Positions 37,871-47,600 of a stretch of 64,000 nucleotides of DNA are shown in pieces (within the stretch, counting starts at the first letter, position 1; each line of letters opens with the position of its first letter). The stretch spans positions 21,276,473 to 21,340,472 of the forward strand of contig CM070611.1 in assembly GCA_036346395.1 (NCBI GenBank), read 5' to 3'. Position numbers and translations under genes: made by a program. This stretch comes from Hsuehochloa calcarea (lineage: Eukaryota; Streptophyta; Magnoliopsida; Poales; Poaceae). The notes beneath the pieces are model-generated. The model was not told where the DNA came from. It made no database searches and was given only the letters and a program-made list of their open reading frames with translations.

Positions 37871-39464
37871 CCAATACTTTGTCATGAGTTTTTCCATGAC
37901 AACTCTCGTAAACACTATACGAGTAGTCAAGTCGAAAACGACTATGAGCAACAGTGACTTACCATCTCTCTGCCTGTATACAGAGTTCTTCCTTCTCTTG
38001 TCGTAGCTCTAAAAGTTGTCGATGATACTCACCGATAACGGCAATTTGCTCCAGAGCTTTCTGCAAGAAGAAGACAGTAAGAAGAAAGGGAAAGCCACTT
38101 ATATAAGTATTCTGCAAAAATACTCACATTCATTGTCGACCTAGCGAAGGTCGAGTACACCAGTTCAGGGTTCTGCAGCTTGTCTATCCTCTCGACTTTA
38201 TCCCACCACACCTTCTCAAGACGCTCATTGTCGAAGGTATCTCCTCCATTTGGAATATCTTTGGGATGGGGGACTCGGTCGCGAGATCGGTAAGCAGCAG
38301 ACCCTATGACGGAGGCAGGTCCAAAGAAGTCAGCACAGAAGTTGAAATATTCTTCATCTTCTGATTCTGTAGCTGTACTTGCTCTTTGGACACCGGAAGG
38401 AATGTCTACCACGACCTCCTTTCCGGCACGGCGTACAGAGTCATCCTCACCTTGACCAGAGGCTTTTGCAGCTGCCTTTGTAGTCTCTACAACCATTTCA
38501 GAGGTCATAGCCACCCTTTCGGTGGTCGTAGCTACGACCTCGGCGAGAATGAGTCGCCTCTCGATGGTCGAGCTACGACCTCAAGAATATAGCTACAACC
38601 TCAAGAACAAGAAGCCACTTCGGGAGCCACCTCGGTCAAGGGAGATCCTTCAACCACTTCCATTGTTACCTCTCCAGCAACTGAAGAGGTGACAATGGGC
38701 CTCAGCGGAAGCATCCCGGGTCAAGGAGTAGGATCAAATAAAGAAAATCAAATCAGTTGTGAAAAGGAAAAGGTAAATGTTCTTCTTACACTTTAGTATA
38801 TTTCACATACCTCTGCATCTCGGTCTTAACCAGGAATTTAGGAGCAATCCTCCCAACGGAGGATTTCTTCTTCTCCACGACCACGCCCGGTCGAGGTTCA
38901 ACAATGGGCCCGGCTACGACCACGTGCAGTCGTAGAGTTTGAACAGAACCGTGGCTCGTCTCTGGTTCTCTGGATGGCCGAGATCGGCCTCGACCATTCC
39001 GATAGCAAAGACTACCTCAAGCTGCGCAGTTGTGTTGGAGCAAGATCGCCCTTCACAAAAGACATAAAATCTTTCCAGATCTCCTTTCCAGTTGCTTAAC
39101 AAAACTAGGAGTGGCAAGAATCGCGAAAGATTCCTTGTCATAATAGAAGGGTACCTTAGCCTTGCGAGGTTTGCGCTTAAGAGATTCAAATTGCTTCAAC
39201 CTCCCGGCCCGATAGCTGCAACCTCGGCTTGATTATGGCTACGTGCCCGCAGCTTTGTAGAGGGTCTGGTCGAAAGACCAGAGCTCGAGCTTGCTCCTCC
39301 CTTGTCGGCAGATTTTACAAGTCGACGTCTCTTAGAGGGAGGAGCCGAGCCTTTGTCTTTCGACAACCCAGCGCCAATAGTCATCAGTACGACTTCTTCG
39401 TCGTCCTGACGATTTTCCATGCCTACTTTCTGTAAAGCAAAACAGAAAAAGAAGAATCACTAAT

Positions 39465-39575
39465 TAGTCGTAAGTTTTTCTACGACCAGTGCCAAGTCGT
39501 AAGCTTTTCTACGACACTTTCTTGATCGTAAGATATTCTACGATCACCATTAGTCGTAAGTATCTTCTACGACTA
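39465..39575. repeat. Hairpin array in antisense-ORF intron (39430-39610)
   Basis: Four units: AGTCGTAAG..CTACGACC, AGTCGTAAG..CTACGAC, GATCGTAAG..CTACGATC and AGTCGTAAG..CTACGACT. The third has both arms changed in a way that keeps pairing (GATCGTA/TACGATC). Confidence 0.88.
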
Positions 39576-40689
39576 TAAAGTCCTAAAGAAAGAATCAACT
39601 TTTTGATTACCTTTAGGCGCTCTATCTTTTCATCTGCGGACAAAGCCGCAATGATTCGAGGAACCGCCACTCGAAGTGGCGGAGATTTTCACGAGATGAG
39701 TCTGACTCTAGAGTCAACCTCGGCCTGTGAAAGATCTGTGTAAACAGATGAGAATATTAGACAATGTTGAGAAGGACCAAACCGAGAGCTAAGTCGACAG
39801 TTACTTACCCTCGTCGTAGTCTCTGGTTGAGTCTCCTCTCCCCGAGTATCTCCACATAGGAGATGCTCGTTTCTTCAAGGGACTAATTCGGCGTGTGATG
39901 AAATCTTTCACCACATGCCATCCGGTCAGCCCCTCTTCTTTCAAGTCCTTGATGGCTTGAATATAGGGGCCAATCCGGCTAATATCTTCAGGAGTCGAGT
40001 CCCATGAAGATTTCTTCTCAGCCTTTTCCCAAAAAGAGAGGTGTCTTGAGGTGACTTTCAAAGAAACCACCTCTTCCTCCACCCCGACCATGAAGACCGG
40101 GTAAAACTCTGAATATACTCCTTCGACTTCGAGTCGTGGAGCTTCAGACCGCAGCTTCCGGCGATTCCGGTTTGACGAGCCATCCCATAATAATATTGGA
40201 ATAGCTCGAGGTCCGCCGGAATCCCTAGGTACGCCTCGCACAGGTACACGAAGACACTCAACATGGTAATGGAATTAGGACCTAAGTTCACCAATTCCAC
40301 CCCAAAGTTCTCGAGTACCACTGTAAGAAAAGGGTGAGCAGGCAGTCGGAGGTCGCACTCACAATACGCTTGGAAGACGGGGATTTGTCCATTTTCCCCA
40401 GACGGCCAGTGCTGCCCAATAGCCGGAATCCACTTCACCAGAGCCTTCTCTGGAATCTTCCCGGCGTCGACCAAGATTTTGATCTTGGCCGCATCCATCT
40501 CCGATTCTTCCCATTCGGAAACTCTCTTGGCCATTTCGCTCAGAAACAAGAAGTTTTTTGATTGGGTTGGAGCGGAGAAGATGAAACCTAGTCGAAGACG
40601 GAGAAAGCAAGAACTTGAAGAACAGCGGAGCGATTTGAGGAAAAGGTAAAAATCCAAGTCTAACTCCTGGTGAGTTTTTATAACCGCAC

Positions 40690-41230
40690 GATTGCCACCG
40701 CTTCGGAAACCGTCTCATCTATAGGTCTATGGGAGTTGGTTGCACCGCTTCGGGAACCGCCTCATCGGACAGGTCTGTGAGAGTCGTTTACAATTCCCCA
40801 GATGGTCCGTTCGAGAAAATTAGGTGCGTATTGTCACCCCCAAGCGAAATTACTTTCTTGACCAAGTCTTTCTGGTCGAAAGAAGTATCAATCGGAAGGG
40901 TTTTTTCTCCGATCCCACTACTACGACCACTTCATAGTCGTAGGGGTTTTTACGACTTTTTTATAGTCGTAAGCAATCTTCACGATTGCAACCGCTTCGG
41001 GAACCGTCTCATCAACAGATCTGTGGGAGTCGTTTGCAATTCCCCAGACGGTATGTCCGGGAAAATTAGGTTCTTTTTGTCACCTCCAAGCGAAATTACT
41101 TTCTTGACCAAGTCTTTCTGGTCGAAGGAAGTATCAATCGGAAAGGTTTTTTCTCCGATCATTCTACTATGACCACTTTACAGTCGTAGGGGTTTTTATG
41201 ACTTTTTGATAGTCGTAAGCAACCTTCTTG
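40690..41230. repeat. Tandem duplication of about 245 bp upstream of the antisense ORF
   Basis: Copy 1 is about 40741-40985 and copy 2 about 40986-41230. Both carry CCGCTTCGGGAACCG, AAGCGAAATTACTTTCTTGA and TCTTTCTGGTCGAA. A 50-bp partial third copy lies at 40690-40739. Each full copy ends with hairpin units (AGTCGTAGGGGTTTTTACGACT type). The repeat lies between the antisense start and the 3' LTR, where its promoter would be. Confidence 0.88.
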
Positions 41231-41360
41231 ACCAAGCAAATTCCTGGTCAAGGTAGCACTCAAATGTCGAAGAGTTTTTCCTTCGACCATTATTCTACGA
41301 CATTTTCATAGTCGTAAGTCCATTTGCAAATCCTTCACCAAGTAAGTTACTTTCACTTAA

Positions 41361-41375
41361 AGCTGGGGGGCTAGA
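41361..41375 (+). other. Gypsy polypurine tract
   Basis: AGCTGGGGGGCTAGA directly precedes the TG of the 3' LTR; this is the plus-strand priming site in the retroelement cycle. Confidence 0.8.
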
Positions 41376-42209
41376 TGACGAGGATCTAATAATCCTCATT
41401 TTATCTTTTATCTATAATTCTTATTATGGGTAAATATGATGTCACATAGTCCCCAGAAGTACCCCTTATATTTACAAGGGAGAGACCTACCAAGTGATTG
41501 TAAGATCTTCTACAATCACCCCCATAGTCGTAAGTCTTACTACGACTATGTCATGGTCGTAAGTCCTTCTACGACCACTACACGGTCGTAAGTCTTTCTC
41601 GACCACTACCTAGTCGTAAGTCCTTCTCGACTATTGCACGTCGTAAGCTCTACTACGACTTATACCCAGTCGTAAGTCATACTACGACCAAGTAAACCAT
41701 GACCACCTTATAATCAAACCTACAAGCGAGTGGGTCCAATTGATTAAGGAATCCGAGCGGTCCATACGCACTACTATTCAGGTAGTAATAGTGCTTAAAT
41801 ACCCATTACCTCGAATGATAATCGCAGACGGCGTGAAGAAGCCAATGCGCCGGTAATTACTGCCATCATGCGCCCATTACTGGCTCAATTAAGGCGCCTC
41901 TTCCGCAGGACAAAACGGCTACTTCTTCACGACTATATAAAGACATCAATCAGAGGGTGAAAGGGAGGGCGAAACAGAGCAGGTCAAGGAGAAACACAAG
42001 TACTGTTCTCTGTAATAGTCTTAGCTTCTTGCTTGATCATCGAGAATACAATCAATACCATACACACACAGGAGTAGGGTTGTTATTCTCCCCGGAGAAG
42101 GCATGAACCTGTCTAAACATCCCGTGTCAACCACTCTGCGTGATTTCATCTTTAGGAGACCCCCCGAATCAAATAATCTTTACGTAAGATCGGTTCTAAT
42201 ACACCGACA
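41376..42209 (+). repeat. Gypsy 3' LTR
   Basis: Same ends and layout as 18191-19037, with TATATAA at 41934-41940. The hairpin array recurs at 41495-41690, but several units have lost one or two bases of an arm (for example CTTTCTCGACC). Confidence 0.93.
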
Positions 42210-43110
42210 GGGATTATATGCTAAACACTAATCATTGTACTTGATATTTTCAAAATCTTAGTCAACCTTAGAAGTTATTGATACAATAATTACTGCTTAA
42301 ATTCACCTTGAAGGTTATACAACTTAACAATTTAGATCCAACTGGTCGACAATGCAAAGATTATGAAGATCATACATAGATCCTGATGATCATTACTAAA
42401 TCCTGAAGATATACTAACTATCTGTTAAATCTCTATAGTGCAAAAATCCCATAATAGATTTACATTACTTTGTGCTGGTGTAACCATCTCTTGGCGGTCA
42501 TCTAAGATCTAGCTACTTCTACTAATCACTTAGAGATTATAGCACTATATGAAGCCTTATTTGAATGTGTTTGGCTCAAACGTGTGATTAACCACATCTA
42601 GAAGTATTGTGACATTAATACAGTCAATATCCCCTCAATTATTTATAAAGATGATATTTCTTGTATTACACAAATGCAAATGGGTTATGTCGACATTGCT
42701 CTTAAATTTTTCTATTCTCGTGAACTCCATAAGAATAGTGAGGTAAATATCCTGCAAACAATGTCTTGTGAAAATTCATCTAATTTATTCACTAAGTCTC
42801 TACCTGCATCCAATTTCTAAAGATGCATGAATGGCATTGGAATGAGACGGTTTAAAGAGTTGCAGAGTTCAAGAAGAGTAAATCCTTAGATCATAACTAT
42901 TTTTAAATCCTTTATATTTATCCAAAATCTTGAATATTGGATCTCAAAGATTAAACGTTATACTCTTTTTCTTGATAAGTTTTTCTGAAGTTTTCTCACA
43001 TGATGGTTTTTAGTGAGGCAACAAATATAATACAACTTACAAGTGTAATGTACTTTTTTGGAGTTTTTGATGAGATATTTGTGTATCGTTGTCTATTATC
43101 TAAAGAGGAG
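42210..43110 (+). pseudogene. Copia RNase H remnant, right of gypsy insert
   Basis: Readable pieces are ..TNHLEIIALYEALFECVWLK.. (42523-42582), ..ITQMQMGYVDIALKFFYSRE.. (42664-42723) and ..SSNLFTKSLPASNF.. (42777-42818). These are homologous to the copia RNase H end at 14000-14300. It ends with a purine tract (TAAAGAGGAG) before 43111. Frames contain stops. Confidence 0.75.
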
Positions 43111-43250
43111 TGTTACGAAACTTAGTTATCGACAAACGACTAAACCGTCTCTAAAGGATTTTCACCCTTTTGGACTATCTATGCATAAAAGATAGAGATG
43201 AATAAAGACCTTAGATCCTCAGGTATATTATCTATTTTAGTGTTAATTGT
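43111..43250 (+). repeat. Probable start of a copia 3' LTR
   Basis: TGTTACGAAACTTAGTTATC begins right after the purine tract. The LTR end was not located, and no matching 5' LTR was found. Confidence 0.4.
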
Positions 43251-44429
43251 GTGATTGATGTGTGACAATGATACGACAAGTACCGTTTTCTTGACATTTT
43301 ACCCCTGGCCTCCCTATCTTCTCGTCCCTTGCCCTTGTGTGTCACTCGTTCCATGCCCGCCGCCGTAAAATCAACACCACTCACCGGCATCCTCGACGGC
43401 TCTCGCACAACGACGTACATGCGTCCTTGATGGCTCGTGGCGGCACGCTGCCGTCCTCCGCGCCTCGCGGTGACTTGCTGGCGTCCTCGGTGGCTGCGGC
43501 ATGACAGAGTCAGCTTTATGAAGGTCGTCGGGAGCATCACACTGGGCGGCTTTAAGCAGCCGTCCTCGTGGCCATGGGGAGATGTATTGCAAGGCAAGCT
43601 AGCTGCTAGCTTAGATTCATTCCTTGTCTCCGATTCCCATTTCAGATATTTCAGGTTTTGTTGGCCTTTTGGATTGGTACGACTGTACGAGACAAGCGGA
43701 TAGTAACTGCATGTTAAAATTTTAACCGATTCGCTCTACTATGCAAGGTGGACGGCAAGCGGCGGCCAGATTTGGGTGGCGAGGTGGACGTCAGGTGTTG
43801 GCCAAATACTGTGACGGAATAAGATTTGAAAGTATACTATTCACTACTGATGGTATGCCCTGCGCAGTTCATAGATTTGGTTTTCCGGTCGTCGGTTGCG
43901 TATCCGTCGTCGCTACCGGCCCGACCGCGGCAACCCCGCAACGCACCAGCGGCCAGCGCCTCATCTACTGTTTTGTGCTTCATCGCCCGCCTACCACTGC
44001 ATTATTGAAGTTGCTGTCTCGCCGAGTAGTATCGTAACTAGTAGCAAATAACAACAATGAAACTTCTAGATGAACCTGATCTAACCAATTTGGCGCATGT
44101 GGACTGCATATATATACTGTTAAATTTTTTTTCTCTTGAAATGCTGGGAGGCACGGCCCAGGTTGGTCGAGCCCAACCTCCATCCTGGTCAAATCTGGCG
44201 GCCTGGCAAGTTCATCTTCAGAGGTGGCTGCAAGTTCGTCGTTCGCTGGAGAGGAAAAAGATAAGGCAGCCGAGAGGAAGAAGATGAGCCAGGTGGACTT
44301 GGGAGAGGAATTAAAAGGTAGGAGGGGCAAAATGGTCCAAAAAAGCATAGTGCTGTTTCAGCAAAGTGGTAAGTGAGAGTGGTATATTTGTAAAGTGGTA
44401 AAAAAGAGTGCTGCGAAAGCAATTTTCTC
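43251..44429. other. Right interior of the Mutator-like element
   Basis: A GC-rich part (43300-44000) has short ORFs on both strands (for example 43741-44037 plus) without recognisable motifs. It could be captured host sequence. The right inverted terminus is about 44370-44429. Confidence 0.35.
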
Positions 44430-44438
44430 TGTATTGTA

Positions 44439-44623
44439 CTACTATATGAGAAATACAATCCAATTATATACAACATGATCTCAAGAATCAATATACAATC
44501 AAATGGTCTTCCCACACATAGAAAGGCCACAAATCGCTATACTATCCTATGCATGTACAGGCCATAGACATCAGTAGAGTACCATAGGTGATCATGCTAT
44601 CTGGATGAGCACACAAGTTTTGA
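44439..44623 (-). other. Beta-glucosidase 3' UTR region
   Basis: Between the stop codon and the putative Mutator-element target duplication there are 185 bp without a clear AATAAA. If the Mutator-like call is right, the insertion lies in or next to the gene's transcription end. Confidence 0.5.
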
Positions 44624-47600
44624 TCAAGAGGAGGACAGGAGGTTCTTGAACCACTGGACTGAGTTCTTGGGGTATCTCTTGAGGTTGTCCTTGTAGTCCA
44701 CAAAGTACAGCCCAAATCTTGAGGTGTATCCAGCGGACCACTCCCAATTGTCAAGAAGAGACCACGCAAAGTACCCGCGAACATCGCAGCCATCCTCCCT
44801 GCGTGAATTACACTGTTTAGGATGAATAGATTCACGCAGAGCAAATTAAGTTTCGATGGATCAAGGAAAGGTGTCTTAAGTGAGTACCTTATGGAATCAG
44901 CTAGGTTTGTGAGGTAATCATTGTGATACTTGATCCTCTTGTCATCCTTGAGGGCGTTCTTCAGGGAGATGAAGGGGCTGTTGCTGTCATCCATCCCTGA
45001 ACCGACAAGAAAATGTTTCATGCATTGCTAGAAATTTTATGACAGCTTCCATTTTATTAAGACTGTAACCGTATTATGTTTAAACTAGCAGTAGTTTTTG
45101 AGTTTGATTTTTTGCAGTGTTGTACTATTTCTTTCAAGCAGATGGAACATATCATACGATGCGTGTACTTGCCATTTTCTGTGATGTAGACAGTTGGTGT
45201 GTTGTATCTGTCCTTGACATAGTTCATTAGGCTCCTCATGCTGCGAGGCACAATGTACAACCATATTGAATTGGCCTGCATGATGAATGAAACAGCCAGC
45301 CATATATGTAGTTATGTTCAGAAACCCAGATGCAGTTTTGTAGTTCAAACTTCAAACTTCGTAATCTTGCAGCTAAAAAAGGTCTATCTATCTATCTTTC
45401 TATATATTTGAAGCAGTAGTGCTGAAATTAATTACCTTATCTCCAATTGGCTTCCCGTTTCTGAAGGCTGAAAATGCATGCAAGAGATATCAGTACTAGG
45501 TTAGCTTTACAATCTAATTAATCCATCAACATTCGAATAGAGAAAGACAAGATACAAAGAGAAACTATTTTTCTCGTTGCATAAGAATTTCATAATTTAG
45601 TAGCTCACTGGTACTTCTTGTGAGTGGGATGTAAGAACTAGGCTGTTTCTTTCTTCAGAAAACAGTGAGCAAAGAAGAGGGCAACTTACGGACGCTGATG
45701 GTTCCAGTGTCTGCCAAGGTATTATTCAGCAATTTGTCAATGACAGTGGATTGGTCATCCTTTGTGTAGAATGTGGTGTAGTGATTGATCCCCATGAAGT
45801 CCAGTGACCCCTTCACAAGAGCAGCCTCTTTCGTCGTGAAATTCGGCAGTCTTTTCCCGACCCTCGATCTCATCGTCGCCGGGTAGTCCCCGAAGAAGAA
45901 GGGATCAGCAAACCTTTCATACCAAATAAATCATCTCAGAATTTACCAATAGATTTACTATCAACTTGCAGTTCAGAATGTAATAGCTCTGTTCGTGTCA
46001 CTGTGAACAACTGTAGTGACAGGACAGTTCTTGGCAATGTATGATCAGATTGGTGGTACATATGAAAATATGGAGTTAATGAGCCTTACCATCCAAGCTG
46101 GAACTCTTGTGCTCTCTTGGTGGCTTCAACATCAGCTGTGGAGTTTGACATTGGCTCGTACCATATGACATCGAAAGATATACCCAGCTCTCCATTCTGC
46201 TTTGCCTGCATAATGTTTGGTGAAGATACAAAGGCTTATATTTCAGTGTTGTGCTGCGCTGTACTATGTGATTATATGGCCTAGCAAATTTGGTACAAGT
46301 CATCATATATCTAGTAAAAAATCAAGGTTATTTTTTCGAGCCGCACGACAAAGTCAATCGAAGCCTGAACTAAAATCAGATGTTCTTACCTTGTATTTCT
46401 TCCTGTAAATGTCTGAAACTGTGGCATGAGCCAGGATCATGTTGTGAGCTACTATGTAGGGCTCAGTGCCTGAGCTCCCTTGCTTGCAGTAGAGATGGAG
46501 GAGCACCGAGCAGCGCCCCGGTGCGTGCAGCCCGCTGTCGTAGCCCTGCACTGAGATGGTGTGCGGCTCGTTAAAGGTGATCCAGTGCTTCACCCTGTCC
46601 CCAAACGCCTTGAAGCACGTCTCAACATACACAGCGTAGTCGTTGCTGCATTTGGGCCATGGTAATTTGGTGATAGGACCAATGGATCGCTTTTGTAGTT
46701 GTAAAAGAATTCGACTCACATTATCTGCCTATCAAGCCATCCAGTGTACTTGTCCTCCAAAGCTTGAGGAAGGTCCCAGTGGTAGAGTGTCACATATGGC
46801 TCGATCCCTGAAAAGAAATTTCACCTTCTCAGTAAATTTAACAAAACTTGGAATTCAGTTGCAAAACTCCAATTTGTTAACGTTTTATTTTTGGGGTTGT
46901 AGTTTTCACCTTTTACTAGCAATGCATTGATTAGCTTGTTATAGTGGTCGATGCCTGCCTGATTGACCTCACCAGTGCCATCTGAAGAAGAACGCAAGGC
47001 TATTAGTATGCTGATTTATGTAGCCATAATTAAAAACCTTTGCTTGGAACTGTAATTTCATACTGATGAATAACTGTAAAAGGTATGTATGTTTGAACGA
47101 CGCACTCCTCAAATAAGAAAATAATTAAGGGATACGAGGGGACAAACCCATTGCAATCAATGAATAAATGTAACACATACTTGGGAAAATCCTAGACCAT
47201 GCAATTGAGAATCTGTATGCATCCATTCCCATGTCTGCCATGAGCTGAATGTCCTCCTGTAATAGTTATTTCAAGGACAGAAATTGTTTAAATTATGTAA
47301 ACACTGGGTATAAAGTCAGTACTATATAATCTTTGCTAGAGAGTAGTGCTCACCTCAAAACGGTGGTACTGATCGACTGCAACATCAGCGTTGCTAAAAT
47401 CAATGATCTTTCCTGCACAAGGAAAAAAAACATCTGCTTACAATCTTGATCCATAGATGATCAATTTTCATGATCAAGGTCAACTGTAAATGGTTTCTTA
47501 ATTTGCTAATTTTGATCTCAATTTTCTCAATTTTCTGCTGCCTACATGTTCTATCTGGGCCGTTGATTTTCAATCAGCCAAACATTTGTTCATCTGAACT

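Larger units (their letters stand above)
33509..40534 (-). pseudogene. Antisense ORF of the Tat gypsy element, nine exons
   Basis: ATG at 40534 (an earlier in-frame ATG at 40657 is possible) opens ..MAKRVSEWEESEMDAAKI.. and continues ..GQIPVFQAYCECDLRLP..SVFVYLCEAYLGIPADLELF.., which I recognise as the 'putative gypsy type transposon' (Transposase_28-like) domain. Exons inferred from GT/AG sites: 39809-40534 (frameshift near 40062), 39611-39735, 38811-39429, about 38128-38715, 37963-38060, about 37573-37715, 37386-37513, 37142-37317, and 37056-36934 resumed at 33817-33509 across the solo LTR. Exon 3 encodes a basic ..PPSKRRRLVK.. stretch, possibly nuclear. Exons 5-9 encode coiled coil (..EYHRQLLELRQEKEELCIQ.., ..NKNLREASTRTQQEMESM..). 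Stop codon at 33509-33511. Its function is not known in this family. Frameshifts and the LTR insertion kill this copy. Confidence 0.75.
18191..42209 (+). mobile_element. Ty3/gypsy element of Tat type, with antisense ORF and nested inserts
   Basis: The LTRs 18191-19037 (847 bp) and 41376-42209 (834 bp) both start TGACGAGGATCTAATAATC and end TACACCGACA. Order inside is PBS, gag, protease, RT, RNase H, [copia insert 23977-31394], integrase, tandem repeats, antisense ORF [solo LTR insert 33818-36933], polypurine tract, LTR. Flanks are GGGAG and GGGAT (4 of 5). Integrase after RNase H is gypsy order. An antisense ORF between pol and the 3' LTR is known from the Tat lineage (Grande, Ogre, Retand-type). 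Without the inserts it would be about 13.5 kb. Numerous frameshifts show the copy is dead. Confidence 0.9.
15115..44429. mobile_element. Putative Mutator-like element split by nested insertions
   Basis: The left end GAGAAAATTACTCTTATAGC (15115) and the reverse complement of the right end, GAGAAAATTGCTTTCGCAGC (44429 inward), are similar inverted termini, each followed by GCACT-type and ACCACTTT-type blocks. The 9 bases outside are TATATTCTA (15106-15114) and TGTATTGTA (44430-44438), 7 of 9 identical, as expected for an aged Mutator-family duplication. I infer that an element of a few kb was filled by about 27 kb of retroelements. No transposase is seen, so it is non-autonomous. The alternative is two independent fragments of one repeat family. 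Confidence 0.5.

Noticed and set aside
43741..44037. 98-codon ORF as a gene captured by the Mutator-like element
   Set aside because: No recognisable motif or exon structure, and competing open frames in the same GC-rich stretch.
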